The notes under the pieces: model-generated
Told to the model about the DNA's origin: nothing
Seen by the model: the letters and a program-made list of their open reading frames with translations, nothing else
Databases searched by the model: none
Shown: positions 20,605-29,687 of the stretch, piece after piece
How positions within the stretch are numbered: position 1 is the first letter of the stretch
Layout of the letters: every line of letters begins with the position of its first letter
Assembly: GCF_022899935.1 (NCBI RefSeq)
Contig: NZ_JALJCJ010000006.1
Location: 248,001-312,000 of the forward strand
Source of the DNA: Shinella curvata
GTDB lineage: Bacteria; Pseudomonadota; Alphaproteobacteria; Rhizobiales; Rhizobiaceae
Direction of reading: 5' to 3'
DNA length: 64,000 bases
Position numbers and translations under genes: made by a program

Positions 20605-21251
20605 TGGACGTCGAACCTCACGGGGGTGACGATCCAGCTCTTGGGATTGACGAGCTTGAAGACGCCGATGACGGAAACGGTCTTGCCGGAAAGGGCGGCC
20701 GGGTCGATGCCGCCGAGAACAACCTTCTTGACCTCGTTGTTGATCGCCGAGCCAGCATCCTGGTATTCGATCTGGTTCTTGAACTGGCCGAATTCGATCT
20801 GGCCGGTCGCGTCGCGCAGATCCGTGCCATTTAGCGCCGGGCCGGTCTGGACGCGCACCGTCAGTTCGGCCGGAAGGCCTTCGACGGCGACGACATTATA
20901 GTTCGCCTTGCGCTCGCCGATCACACCGGTGAACTTGACCGGGAAGACTGGGCCGGTGGAGGTCTTGACGCCGTACTTCTCGCTGGCCGCCTTCTTGTCG
21001 GCAGCGATGGCCTGTGCCAGCTCGACCGCATCGGCCGCGCGCGTCTCGACGCTCTGCTTGATAAGCGGGAACTGCTCCGTGCCGAAGGCTTCCGGCGAGA
21101 ATTTCTGAACCTGAACGTCGGCTTCCGAGCCGATCTGCACGATCTTGGTATCGAAGGCCATGGCGCCGACCAGCACGACGGCGGCGGCGATGCCGATCCA
21201 GCCGTAGCTGCGGGCGGGCTGAGACGATTTCTGGAGCGTGGCGTCAGTCAT
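20601..21251 (-). CDS. DUF2291 membrane-anchored protein of the ery transport operon
   Basis: A 216-residue DUF2291 protein. A single N-terminal membrane segment (GWIGIAAAVVLVGAMAFDT, about residues 17-35) lacks a lipobox cysteine, so it is a signal-anchored protein facing the periplasm. It overlaps the ATPase start by 4 nt. The other copy in this window (8.0-8.6 kb) is a lipoprotein in the same place in its operon. Function is unknown; association with RbsA-type ATPases is the only clue. Confidence 0.75.
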   Translation of the reverse strand: MTDATLQKSSQPARSYGWIGIAAAVVLVGAMAFDTKIVQIGSEADVQVQKFSPEAFGTEQFPLIKQSVETRAADAVELAQAIAADKKAASEKYGVKTSTGPVFPVKFTGVIGERKANYNVVAVEGLPAELTVRVQTGPALNGTDLRDATGQIEFGQFKNQIEYQDAGSAINNEVKKVVLGGIDPAALSGKTVSVIGVFKLVNPKSWIVTPVRFDVQ

Positions 21252-21381
21252 GTCGGTTGGCCTTGCGGTTGAACGATGGAAGCGTCAGCGGTTGCGCCGG
21301 GAGGGGTTCGGCGACAGGAACGGGCTGAGAGGCACATCTATGGCGCTGCGGCCTGATATCGATGTCTTCCAAACAGAACAT
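21244..21381 (-). CDS. Small ORF leading the ery transport operon, unknown function
   Basis: A possible 45-residue protein starting MFCLEDIDIRPQRHR, with a proline-rich middle and a basic C terminus (NRKANRHD). It has no membrane segment and I do not recognise it. In its favour, GGGAGGA lies upstream at a workable distance and its stop overlaps the DUF2291 start by 8 nt, as in coupled genes. Against it, a competing out-of-frame ATG lies 5 nt upstream and the DUF2291 gene lacks a strong site of its own, so this may only be a leader reading. Confidence 0.35.
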   Translation of the reverse strand: MFCLEDIDIRPQRHRCASQPVPVAEPLPAQPLTLPSFNRKANRHD

Positions 21382-22041
21382 GTCATGATGTCCTCCCCAT
21401 GAACGGCGCCGGCCTGATCTCCTCATCCGCCTTGCGCTGCAGTGCACACTTTTTCGCAGTTGCGATATATGTGTGTGATATGTCCCGATATGTATGTTAA
21501 CTTATCACAGGCTGTCAATCGATGTTTTTCGGCTACCTTAAAACAATTCAGTTTCTTTTTTCGTACCACCACCCACGCCGCACAGGCACACAACGCAGAC
21601 AATCGCCCAATTGGTCGAGATATCAAGCAAACCTTATTCCGCATCAGCGAAGATAAACCAGAGCTGTTTTTGCTCGATAAATTTCGGAGTTCAGGCGCCC
21701 AGACGAAATCAAGAGACCCACCAATCCCTGAATTGGAGCGAAAAGCACCCACGGTCGGGACGTGGCTCGCCTTCCGCAACAGCGGCTATCTTTGACATCA
21801 AGCATATCTGAAAAATAATTCGATGTGCGAAAAATTTTACGAGACATGTGATAACTTTATGGTATGTTTTCTCGTGAGGTTCGCGAGATCTCGTGGTACA
21901 TTCCTTGAAAGGTCGCCATGACCTTGGCCGAGACGGCCGGAACACCATGCGCTTCAGCGAAAGACGATCGGGAGGATGGAATGCTTTGTTTCGGATCAGG
22001 CGAAGCGACGCTTGCTGTCGCAGGCTGCGCGGGTGCGCATC
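21382..22041. promoter_or_regulatory. Divergent ery control region
   Basis: About 660 bp between the transport operon (minus) and eryA (plus), distinctly AT-rich. It must hold both promoters. TGTGATAA(G/C)TT occurs once on each side in opposite orientation: 21499-21509 read on the minus strand and 21847-21857 on the plus strand. Three GATAT repeats (from 21464, 21477 and 21487) lie near the transport promoter. These are candidate sites for EryD or EryR. No protein-coding gene was supported here; an antisense reading into eryA was discarded. Confidence 0.5.
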
Positions 22042-23592
22042 ATGACTGAGACGGCAGACCTGATCATCGGCATCGACGCAGGCACCTCCGTCATGAAGGC
22101 CGTCGCCTTCACGCTTTCCGGCCGCCAGATCGCCAGCGCCTCCGTGCGCAACAGCTACAAGACCAGCGACGACGCTTCCGTCACGCAATCCCTCGACCAG
22201 ACTTGGCTCGATTGTACGCGCGCCTTGCGCGGTCTCGGCGAAAAGGTCCCCGACCTTGCGGGCCGCGCTGCCGCCATTGCCGTCACCGCCCAGGGCGACG
22301 GCACCTGGCTCGTCGGCGCCGGCAACCGCCCTGTCGGCGATGCCTGGCTGTGGCTCGATGCCCGTGCCGCCCCGACCGTCGAGCGCCTTGCCGCCAGCGC
22401 TGCCGATCGCCAGCGTTTCGAGGCGACTGGTACCGGCCTCAACACCTGCCAGCAGGGCACGCAACTTGCCCATATGGACCGCCATTTTCCGGAATTGCTT
22501 GCTGGCGCGGAAGCCGCGATGCACTGCAAGGACTGGCTTTACCTCAACCTGACGGGCGTGCGCGCCACCGACCCCTCCGAGGCGAGCTTCACCTTCGGCA
22601 ATTTCCGCACCCGCTGCTATGATGGCGACGTGCTCGCCGCGCTCGGCCTGACGCACCGCCGCAACCTGCTGCCCGAAGTCCTCGAGGGCACCGAAACCAC
22701 GCATCCCTTGACGGCGGAAGCCGCCGCTGCGGCTGGTCTCAAGGCCGGCACGCCGGTTTGTCTCGGTTATGTCGACATGTGCATGACGGCGCTTGGCGCC
22801 GGCGTGCGCAGCGAGGGCCGCAACGCCGCCTGCTCCGCCATCGGCTCGACAGGCGTGCATCTCCAGGCGAAATCCGTGGCCGACGTCGTGCTGAACGCCG
22901 AGCGCACCGGCTATGTCATCGCGCTGCCCATCCCCGGCATCGTCACCCAGGTGCAGACCAATATGGGCGCGACGATCAATCTCGACTGGCTGCTCCAGCT
23001 CGGCGCCGATCTGCTCGGCGAATTCGGCGTGACCGTCGCCCTCAACGATATGATCGGCCGCGTCGACCGGTGGATTGCCGCAAGCAAGCCGGGCAATGTG
23101 CTCTATCACCCGTATATTTCCGAGGCCGGCGAACGCGGCCCCTTCGTCAATGCCCGTGCGCGCGCCAATTTCACCGGCCTCGCCAGCCGCCACCGCTATC
23201 CCGATCTCGTCCGCGCCGTCGTCGAAGGCCTCGGCATGGCGACGCGCGATTGTTACGCTGCCATGGGGGCGCTGCCCTCCGAACTGCGCGTCAGCGGCGG
23301 TGCGGCCCGCTCGGCCTCGCTGCGCAACACGCTGGGTGCCGCCCTCGGCGCGCCGGTGCGTGTCAGCACCCGCGAGGAAGCGGGTGCGGCCGGTGCCTCG
23401 ATGATGGCGGCTGTCGCCATCGGCGCCTACCGCACGATGGACGATTGCATCGCCGACTGGGTGACCCCGGAGCTTGGCGATGCCGAGCAGCCGAAACCGG
23501 AAGACACCGAACGCATGAACCGCCTCTTCGCCGCCTATTCCGAGGTGCGCCGGGGCATCGCGCCGGCCTGGGACATCCTGGCCGCACGCTGA
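22042..23592 (+). CDS. eryA: Erythritol kinase (FGGY family)
   Basis: A 516-residue FGGY kinase. The N-terminal phosphate loop reads IIGIDAGTSVMKAVAF, and the C-terminal half has the adenosine-side RVSGGAARSASLRNTLGAA. It phosphorylates erythritol to L-erythritol 4-phosphate, the first committed step. It leads eryABCD, the gene order known from Brucella and rhizobia. Start choice is uncertain: the in-frame ATG at 21976 directly abuts a GGGAGG, giving almost no spacing, so I prefer 22042 where family similarity begins, although its own ribosome site is weak. Confidence 0.85.
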   Translation: MTETADLIIGIDAGTSVMKAVAFTLSGRQIASASVRNSYKTSDDASVTQSLDQTWLDCTRALRGLGEKVPDLAGRAAAIAVTAQGDGTWLVGAGNRPVGDAWLWLDARAAPTVERLAASAADRQRFEATGTGLNTCQQGTQLAHMDRHFPELLAGAEAAMHCKDWLYLNLTGVRATDPSEASFTFGNFRTRCYDGDVLAALGLTHRRNLLPEVLEGTETTHPLTAEAAAAAGLKAGTPVCLGYVDMCMTALGAGVRSEGRNAACSAIGSTGVHLQAKSVADVVLNAERTGYVIALPIPGIVTQVQTNMGATINLDWLLQLGADLLGEFGVTVALNDMIGRVDRWIAASKPGNVLYHPYISEAGERGPFVNARARANFTGLASRHRYPDLVRAVVEGLGMATRDCYAAMGALPSELRVSGGAARSASLRNTLGAALGAPVRVSTREEAGAAGASMMAAVAIGAYRTMDDCIADWVTPELGDAEQPKPEDTERMNRLFAAYSEVRRGIAPAWDILAAR

Positions 23593-23642
23593 CGAAACGA
23601 CAAGTGCGCCGCCCTATCCGGCTGGCGCTGAAGGAGACCCAA

Positions 23643-25154
23643 ATGAACGAGCCCGAGCTTATTGACCTCTTCGTGATCGGCGGCGGCATCAACGGCGCCG
23701 GCATTGCCCGCGATGCGGCGGGCCGCGGATTGAAGGTCGTGCTCTGCGAGAAGGACGACCTGGCCGAGGGCACCTCCTCGCGCTCCGGCAAGCTGGTGCA
23801 TGGTGGCCTGCGCTATCTCGAATATTACGAGTTCCGCCTGGTGCGCGAGGCGCTGATCGAGCGCGAAGTGCTGCTCAATGCCGCCCCGCATATCATCTGG
23901 CCCATGCGCTTCGTGCTGCCGCATAGCCCTGAGGATCGTCCGGCCTGGCTCGTGCGCCTCGGCCTCTTCCTCTACGACCATCTCGGCGGCCGCAAGAAGC
24001 TGCCGGGCACCCGCACGCTCGATCTCAAGCGCGACCCCGAGGGAACGCCGATCCTCGACCAGTACACGCGTGGCTTCGAATATTCCGACTGCTGGGTGGA
24101 TGACGCCCGCCTCGTCACGCTGAACGCCATAGGCGCCGCCGAAAAGGGCGCCGTCGTGCTCACCCGCTCGCCCGCCACTTCCGCCCGCCGCGAAAACGGC
24201 GCCTGGACGGTCACGACGAAGAACAGCACGACCGGCGAAACCAGAACCTTCCGCGCAAAATGCCTCGTCAACTGTGCCGGCCCCTGGGTCTCCGACGTCA
24301 TCAACCGCGTCGCCGGCTCGAACTCGTCGCGCAATGTGCGTCTCGTCAAGGGCAGCCATATCATCGTGCCGAAGTTCTGGGCCGGTGCGAATGCCTATCT
24401 CGTACAGAACCACGACAAGCGCGTCATCTTCATCAACCCCTATGAGGGCGACAAGGCGCTGATCGGCACCACCGATATCGCCTATGAGGGCCGCGCCGAG
24501 GATGTCTCGGCCGACGAGGCGGAGATCGACTACCTGCTGAAGGCGGTGAACCGCTACTTCAAGGAGAAGCTACGCCGGCAGGACGTGCTGCATTCTTTCT
24601 CCGGCGTGCGCCCGCTGTTCGACGACGGCAAGGGCAACCCCTCCGCCGTCACCCGCGACTATGTCTTCGATCTCGACGAGACCGGCGGCGCGCCGCTGCT
24701 CAACGTGTTCGGCGGCAAGATCACCACCTTCCGCGAGCTCGCCGAGCGTGGCATGCATCGCCTCCAGCACATCTTCCCCAAGATGGGCGGCGACTGGACG
24801 GAAAAGGCCCCGCTGCCGGGTGGCGACATGCCGGGGGCCGATTACGAGACCTTCGCCAACAGCCTGCGCGACAGCTACCCCTGGATGCCGCGCAAGCTCG
24901 TGCAGCATTACGGCCGGCTCTACGGCACTCGCACCAAGACGATCGTCGGCAATGCGACCAGCCTTGACGGCCTCGGCCGGCATTTCGGTGGACAGTTCTA
25001 TGAGGCGGAAGCACGTTACCTCGTCGCCAGCGAATGGGCAGAGCGCCCGGAAGACGTGCTCTACCGCCGCACCAAACATTATCTGCACCTGACGGAAGCC
25101 GAACGCGCGGCCTTCGCCGACTGGTTCAATGCTGCCCGCCTTGCTGCGGCCTGA
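23643..25154 (+). CDS. eryB: Erythritol-4-phosphate dehydrogenase (GlpD family)
   Basis: A 503-residue FAD enzyme with VIGGGINGAGIARDAAGRG at the N terminus and SGKLVHGGLRYLEYYE near residue 58, as in GlpD. It oxidises L-erythritol 4-phosphate to L-erythrulose 1-phosphate (L-3-tetrulose 4-phosphate), feeding electrons to quinones. AGGAGACCC precedes the ATG, which is 50 nt after eryA; the frame stays open far upstream, but that part is a shadow of eryA. The next gene, eryC, starts 7 nt after its stop. A diverged second copy lies at 12.7-14.4 kb. Confidence 0.88.
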   Translation: MNEPELIDLFVIGGGINGAGIARDAAGRGLKVVLCEKDDLAEGTSSRSGKLVHGGLRYLEYYEFRLVREALIEREVLLNAAPHIIWPMRFVLPHSPEDRPAWLVRLGLFLYDHLGGRKKLPGTRTLDLKRDPEGTPILDQYTRGFEYSDCWVDDARLVTLNAIGAAEKGAVVLTRSPATSARRENGAWTVTTKNSTTGETRTFRAKCLVNCAGPWVSDVINRVAGSNSSRNVRLVKGSHIIVPKFWAGANAYLVQNHDKRVIFINPYEGDKALIGTTDIAYEGRAEDVSADEAEIDYLLKAVNRYFKEKLRRQDVLHSFSGVRPLFDDGKGNPSAVTRDYVFDLDETGGAPLLNVFGGKITTFRELAERGMHRLQHIFPKMGGDWTEKAPLPGGDMPGADYETFANSLRDSYPWMPRKLVQHYGRLYGTRTKTIVGNATSLDGLGRHFGGQFYEAEARYLVASEWAERPEDVLYRRTKHYLHLTEAERAAFADWFNAARLAAA

Positions 25155-25161
25155 GGTTCCC

Positions 25162-26097
25162 ATGCCGCTGACACTCTCGCTCAACACCAATCCGCTGGTC
25201 AACCGCTTCGCCGATCCCGATGATCTCATCGAGACCGTCGCACGCGACCTGAAGCTGCGCGACCTCCAGCTCACGCATGAATTCATCAATCCGAGCTGGA
25301 ACGCCGCGACGATCCGCCGGCTGACTCACCAGATGGACAAGGCGCTTCAGCGCACCGGCGTGCGCATCACGTCAGGCATGACCGGCCCCTATGGCCGCCT
25401 CAACCATTTCGGCCATCCCGATGCGGATGTACGCCGCTACTATGTCGACTGGTTCAAGACCTTCGCCGACATCATCGGCGATCTCGGCGGCACCTCGGTC
25501 GGCACGCAATTCGCCATCTTCACCTACAAGGATTACGACGATCCGGTCCGCCGTGAGGAGCTGATCCAGATCGCCATCGACTGCTGGGCCGAGGTGGCTG
25601 AGCACGCGAAAGGTGCCGGCCTGTCCTATGTGTTCTGGGAGCCGATGAGCATAGGCCGCGAGTTCGGCGAAACCATCGCCGAATGCATCAAGCTTCAGGA
25701 CCGCCTGACCGCCGCCGACATGGCGATCCCCATGTGGATGATGGCCGATATCGACCATGGCGACGTCACCTCCAGCAATCCCGACGATTATGAACCCTAT
25801 GCCTGGGCGCGCGCCGTGCCGAAAGTGTCGCCGATCATCCACATCAAGCAGAGCCTGATGGACAAGGGCGGCCACCGTCCTTTCACCGCCGAATTCAACG
25901 CCAAGGGCCGCATCCAGCCGGAACCGTTGCTGAAGGCCTTTGCCGAGGGCGGTGCTGATGACAACGAGATCTGCCTCGAACTCTCCTTCAAGGAGCGCGA
26001 GCCGAACGACCGGCAAGTCATTCCGCAGATCGCCGAAAGCATCGCCTTCTGGGCGCCGCATATCGATACCGGTGCATCCGATCTCAAGCTGGGCTGA
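25162..26097 (+). CDS. eryC: L-erythrulose-1-phosphate isomerase (TIM-barrel)
   Basis: A 311-residue xylose-isomerase/AP-endonuclease-2-like TIM-barrel protein (TLSLNTNPLVNRFA start; HEFINPSW near residue 37; YVFWEPMSIGREFGET mid-protein). In the erythritol pathway EryC converts L-erythrulose 1-phosphate to D-erythrulose 4-phosphate. I chose the ATG just after the eryB stop, where GAGG lies about 6 nt upstream; an overlapping start 11 codons earlier is less likely. This is the point where the RuBisCO-like apiose branch would join the erythritol branch. Confidence 0.85.
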   Translation: MPLTLSLNTNPLVNRFADPDDLIETVARDLKLRDLQLTHEFINPSWNAATIRRLTHQMDKALQRTGVRITSGMTGPYGRLNHFGHPDADVRRYYVDWFKTFADIIGDLGGTSVGTQFAIFTYKDYDDPVRREELIQIAIDCWAEVAEHAKGAGLSYVFWEPMSIGREFGETIAECIKLQDRLTAADMAIPMWMMADIDHGDVTSSNPDDYEPYAWARAVPKVSPIIHIKQSLMDKGGHRPFTAEFNAKGRIQPEPLLKAFAEGGADDNEICLELSFKEREPNDRQVIPQIAESIAFWAPHIDTGASDLKLG

Positions 26098-26128
26098 CCG
26101 TAACAGGGCTGCTTGCTAAGACTGGACC

Positions 26129-26142
26129 TGAAAGCGCTTTCG
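26129..26142. promoter_or_regulatory. Palindrome between eryC and eryD
   Basis: TGAAAGCGCTTTCG contains the perfect 12-bp palindrome GAAAGCGCTTTC, a LacI-family-like operator shape. A 13-of-14 match lies before the LacI-type gene at 62578-62591. Neither EryD (SorC type) nor EryR (DeoR type) would be expected to use such a site. Function is unknown. Confidence 0.4.
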
Positions 26143-26170
26143 CTTGCTCGAGCAGGACAGGACATCGCCG

Positions 26171-27115
26171 ATGACCGACAATGAAGATTCCCTCGCCGTC
26201 CGCGCCGCCTGGCTGCATTACATCGGGGGCTTCACCCAGTCCGCCGTCGCCAAGCGCCTCGGCATTCCCTCAGTGAAGGCGCACCGGCTGATCGCGCGCG
26301 CGGTCGCAGAGGGCGTGGTGAAGGTCAGCATCGACGGCGATATCGCCGAATGCGTCAATCTGGAGGTCGAACTCTCCAAGCGCTACGGCCTCGATTATTG
26401 TGAAGTCGCGCCCGATGTCGACGACGATGCGTTGGCGTTGACGACGCTCGGCCATGTCGGCGCGGATTTCCTGCGACGCGAAATCGAGCGCGGCGAAGTC
26501 GCCGTGATCGGGCTCGGTCATGGGCGCACACTGTCGGCCGCCGTGCATCACCTGCCGCGCATCAGCGCCGGCGGCACCCGCTTCGTCTCGCTGCTCGGCG
26601 GTCTCACCCGCAATTATGCCGCCAATCCCTACGATGTCATGCACCGTCTGGCGGCCAAGACCGGCACACAGGCCTATGTGATGCCCGTGCCCTTCTTCGC
26701 CAATACGGAGGAAGACCGCGAGGTCCTGCTCTCCCAGCGCGGCGTCAGCGAGGTGTTCAATCTCGCCCGCAATGCCGATCTGAAACTCGTCGGCATCGGC
26801 ACGGTGGATAACCAGGCGCATCTCGTCACCTCCGGCATGCTGCAACCGAACGAGCTGGAGGAGATTGTCGCCCTCGGTGGTGTCGGCGAATTGCTCGGGC
26901 ATTTCTTCGACGGCAAGGGCCGCATTCTCGAGACATCGGTGACGGCGCGCACACTGGCGGCCTCCTTTTCGGAAGAAGGCGGCGACCGGGTCGTCGCCAT
27001 TGCCGGCGGCCGGTCCAAGACGGAAGCGATCCGCGCCGTTCTGCACAGCCACAAGCTCCATGGACTGATCACGGATGAACGGACAGCGCGCACGCTGCTA
27101 CAAAGCTCCGCATAG
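26171..27115 (+). CDS. eryD: Erythritol operon regulator (SorC/DeoR sugar-binding family)
   Basis: A 314-residue regulator with an N-terminal helix-turn-helix (FTQSAVAKRLGIPSVKAHRLI) and a large C-terminal sugar-binding domain of SorC type (VIGLGHGRTLSAAV; FVSLLGGLTRNY). In Brucella EryD represses the ery genes and erythritol relieves it. It is the fourth gene of the operon, so autoregulation is likely. I chose the ATG with AGGACA upstream; one nine codons earlier is possible. Confidence 0.88.
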   Translation: MTDNEDSLAVRAAWLHYIGGFTQSAVAKRLGIPSVKAHRLIARAVAEGVVKVSIDGDIAECVNLEVELSKRYGLDYCEVAPDVDDDALALTTLGHVGADFLRREIERGEVAVIGLGHGRTLSAAVHHLPRISAGGTRFVSLLGGLTRNYAANPYDVMHRLAAKTGTQAYVMPVPFFANTEEDREVLLSQRGVSEVFNLARNADLKLVGIGTVDNQAHLVTSGMLQPNELEEIVALGGVGELLGHFFDGKGRILETSVTARTLAASFSEEGGDRVVAIAGGRSKTEAIRAVLHSHKLHGLITDERTARTLLQSSA

Positions 27116-27116
27116 A

Positions 27117-27132
27117 AAATCACAAAATCACA
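27117..27132. repeat. Tandem AAATCACA before eryR
   Basis: Two exact tandem copies of AAATCACA lie just after the eryD stop and about 60 bp before eryR. ATCACA is also the core of the TGTGAT motif that flanks the divergent ery promoters, so this may be a regulator half-site array. The pattern is seen; the role is inferred. Confidence 0.4.
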
Positions 27133-27193
27133 ATTTCTATGTTATATTCTGCCAAGAATGATGTTATAGAACTGCGGACAGCGGGAGGACGCG

Positions 27194-27979
27194 GTGAAAC
27201 GGGAAGAGCGCAGGCAGGAGATCATCAATCTGCTCGTCGAAAGCCGTGCCGTCGAACTCGATGATATCGCCGAGCGTTTCGGCGTCTCCAAGATGACCAT
27301 CCACCGCGATCTCGACGACCTCGAACGGGCTGGCGTGCTGCGCAAGGTGCGCGGCGGCGCGACGATCGATGCCGGCACGCAGTTCGAAAGCGATTTCCGG
27401 TTCCGGGAATTGCAGGAGGCCGATGTCAAGCGGGCCTTGGCCGAGACGGCCGCCGAGCTTGTAGAGCCCGGCATGACCGTGATGATCAACGACGGCTCGA
27501 TGGCCTCCGTGCTCGGCGACGTGCTCGCGGACAGGAAGCCGATCACCATCATCACCAACAATGCTGCGATCATGGAGCGCGCCAAGGGTCTTTCCGGCGT
27601 GACGCTGATTGGCCTCGGCGGCGTCTACTCCTCCAAGTTCAACGCCTATTTCGGCATCGTCACGGAAGAAGCGCTGTCGCGCCTGCGCGCCGACATCGCC
27701 TTCATCTCTGCGCCTGCCGCATCCGGCCGGCTCGCCTACCATATGGACGAGGCCGTCGTACGCACCAAGCGGGCGATGATGGCCTCCAGCCGCCAGACCT
27801 GCCTCATGATCAACAGCAGGCGCTTCGGCCACACGGCACTGCATGTGCTCGCCGATATCGCCGAATTCGATACCGTCATTTCCGACAAACCCCTGCCCCA
27901 CGACACATCGGCCGAACTTGGCGCCCAAGTCGACGATAGCAAGACCGTGGTCCGCATCGCCAAGGAGACAACACCATGA
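27194..27979 (+). CDS. eryR: DeoR-family regulator of the tpiB-rpiB transcript
   Basis: A 261-residue DeoR regulator: helix-turn-helix LDDIAERFGVSKMTIHRDLD at residues 21-40, then a DeoRC ligand domain (MINDGSMASVLGDV; TNNAAIMERA). It starts at GTG, 5 nt after GGGAGGAC. It overlaps tpiB by 4 nt. The same order, eryR-tpiB-rpiB, is known next to rhizobial ery genes, where this regulator controls the isomerase genes. The ligand is probably a tetrose phosphate. Confidence 0.85.
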   Translation: MKREERRQEIINLLVESRAVELDDIAERFGVSKMTIHRDLDDLERAGVLRKVRGGATIDAGTQFESDFRFRELQEADVKRALAETAAELVEPGMTVMINDGSMASVLGDVLADRKPITIITNNAAIMERAKGLSGVTLIGLGGVYSSKFNAYFGIVTEEALSRLRADIAFISAPAASGRLAYHMDEAVVRTKRAMMASSRQTCLMINSRRFGHTALHVLADIAEFDTVISDKPLPHDTSAELGAQVDDSKTVVRIAKETTP

Positions 27980-28746
27980 GCCAAGGCCGGAATTTCTGGG
28001 TCGGCACGAGCTGGAAGATGAACAAGACGCTTGCCGAGGCGAAACGCTTCGCCGAGGGCCTGAAGGCGGCCGACGGCGGCCGCAATGCCCGCATCCAGCG
28101 CTTCGTCATCCCGCCGTTCACCGCCGTGCGCGAGGTTAAGGCGCTGCTCGCCGACACCTCCGTCAAGGTCGGCGCGCAGAACATGCACTGGGCCGACGAC
28201 GGCGCCTGGACCGGCGAAGTCTCGCCCGTGATGCTGAAGGATTGCAATCTCGATCTCGTCGAGCTCGGCCATTCCGAGCGCCGTGAACATTTCGGCGAGA
28301 CGGACGAGACGGTCGGCCTCAAGACGGAAGCCGCCGTGCGCCATGGCCTCGTGCCGCTGATCTGCATCGGCGAGACCCTGACCGACCGCGAAAGCGGCCG
28401 TGCGGACGAGGTGCTCGCCAAGGAAGTGCGCGGCGCGCTCGGCGAGCTCCAGGGCGCCCAGAAGCAGGCTGAAATCCTTCTCGCCTACGAGCCTGTCTGG
28501 GCGATCGGCGAAAAAGGCATTCCCGCCACCGCCGACTATGCCAATGCCCGCCATGCGGAAATCGCAAAGGTGGCGGAAGATGTGCTCGGCCGCCGCATTC
28601 CCTGCCTCTATGGCGGTTCGGTCAACCCGCAGAATTGCGAAGAACTGATCGCCTGCCCCGACATCGACGGGCTCTTCATCGGCCGCTCGGCCTGGAAGGT
28701 CGAAGGCTATCTCGACATCCTGGCGCGCTGCGCCACCACCATCTGA
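27976..28746 (+). CDS. tpiB: Triose-phosphate isomerase paralogue acting on D-erythrulose 4-phosphate
   Basis: A 256-residue TIM-barrel isomerase with the full triose-phosphate isomerase set: Lys in [10 protein letters not shown], His in [12 protein letters not shown], catalytic Glu in [11 protein letters not shown], and the phosphate loop YGGSVNP. In erythritol catabolism this copy (EryH) interconverts D-erythrulose 4-phosphate with a tetrose 4-phosphate. It overlaps eryR and precedes rpiB by 14 nt. It could also complement triose-phosphate isomerase, as the active site is intact. Confidence 0.88.
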   Translation: MSQGRNFWVGTSWKMNKTLAEAKRFAEGLKAADGGRNARIQRFVIPPFTAVREVKALLADTSVKVGAQNMHWADDGAWTGEVSPVMLKDCNLDLVELGHSERREHFGETDETVGLKTEAAVRHGLVPLICIGETLTDRESGRADEVLAKEVRGALGELQGAQKQAEILLAYEPVWAIGEKGIPATADYANARHAEIAKVAEDVLGRRIPCLYGGSVNPQNCEELIACPDIDGLFIGRSAWKVEGYLDILARCATTI

Positions 28747-28760
28747 AAAGGAGAACTCCC

Positions 28761-29219
28761 ATGAAACTCGCTATTGCCGGTGACAGCGCAGGCAAAGGCC
28801 TTGCCAAGATCCTTGCCGACCACCTGAAGGCCAGCCATGACGTGCACGAAATCTCGCGCACCGATGCCGGCCCGGATGCCTTTTACGCCACCCTCTCCGA
28901 TCGCGTCGCCTCGGCCGTCATCGCTGGCGAATACGACCGCGCCATCCTCGTCTGCGGCACCGGCATCGGCGTCTGCATTTCGGCCAACAAGGTGCCGGGC
29001 ATTCGCGCCGCGCTGACGCACGACACCTATTCGGCCGAGCGCGCCGCCCTTTCCAACAATGCCCAGATCATCACCATGGGCGCCCGCGTCATCGGCTCGG
29101 AACTGGCCAAGGCCATCGCCGACGCCTATCTCGCCCAGACCTTTGACGAAAACGGCCGCTCGGCCGGCAACGTCCAGGCGATCAACGAAGTCGACGCCAA
29201 GTACAACGCCGGAAAATAA
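28761..29219 (+). CDS. rpiB: Ribose-5-phosphate isomerase B family, erythrose-4-phosphate isomerase
   Basis: A 152-residue RpiB/LacAB-type isomerase ([18 protein letters not shown] at the start; [20 protein letters not shown] holds the active-site cysteine and anion loop). In the Brucella pathway this enzyme (EryI) produces D-erythrose 4-phosphate. AAAGGAGAA lies 7 nt before ATG. It is the last gene of the transcript, with a strong GC hairpin 10 nt after its stop. Confidence 0.88.
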   Translation: MKLAIAGDSAGKGLAKILADHLKASHDVHEISRTDAGPDAFYATLSDRVASAVIAGEYDRAILVCGTGIGVCISANKVPGIRAALTHDTYSAERAALSNNAQIITMGARVIGSELAKAIADAYLAQTFDENGRSAGNVQAINEVDAKYNAGK

Positions 29220-29228
29220 GACCGGCAT

Positions 29229-29260
29229 AGGCCGGCGCGCCTCATCGGACGCGCCGGCCT
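29229..29260 (+). terminator. GC-rich hairpin after rpiB
   Basis: AGGCCGGCGCG pairs with CGCGCCGGCCT over 11 bp around a 10-nt loop, directly after the rpiB stop. No T-tract follows, so termination may need Rho, but position and stability fit the end of the ery transcript. Confidence 0.6.
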
Positions 29261-29687
29261 GAGCGATACGAATCGCTGCCTCCCGAGGCAGCCCCGAATC
29301 ATCTTTCAAAAGCGCGATTGCCCGAGATGGCTCCGCCTTGGCGCGGAATGCGGCTAAAGCAGCGGCCCGAGCCGGCCCGTCCAAGCCTCGCGACGGCCGG
29401 CCTTTCGCGTGCCGACCGTGTTTCCCAGCCTCCGCTTACCACCATGGCAGCATCGCGAGGGCCGCCTGTTCGCCGCCATGATGGCCGCCACGCGACGGCG
29501 CATTTCAGTACTTCCAGAAGAACACAATATTTTCAAATATTTAAATTAACGTTCCGGCTTCGGCATCGCGCGCGCATGCGCCAAACAGCACATTGTGGCA
29601 CGGCATGCCTCGCACCAGCCAGCGCTGTAAATTAACCATTTGTTAACCATTTCACAGCTACACCGGAGCAACCGAAAATTAACCAAG
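29261..29687. promoter_or_regulatory. minC upstream region
   Basis: A gap of about 430 bp without a supported gene. Its right part turns AT-rich (near 29520-29545) and then holds a CtrA-type box. Short open frames over the GC-rich left part show no ribosome site or recognisable product. Confidence 0.5.
29632..29646. promoter_or_regulatory. CtrA-type box before minC
   Basis: TTAACCATTTGTTAA is an exact match to the alphaproteobacterial CtrA consensus TTAA-N7-TTAA, about 42 bp upstream of the minC start. CtrA control of the min genes is reported in Ensifer meliloti, so this is a likely cell-cycle input. Confidence 0.65.

Noticed and set aside
21709-23193. 494-residue open frame antisense to eryA
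   Set aside because: Lies mostly over the well-supported erythritol kinase; composition is Ala/Gly/Asp/His-rich, as expected of a shadow frame.
22758-23642. Long N-terminal extension of EryB
   Set aside because: The frame is open but encodes an Arg-rich shadow of EryA; the flavin fold starts right at the ATG with a good ribosome site at 23643.
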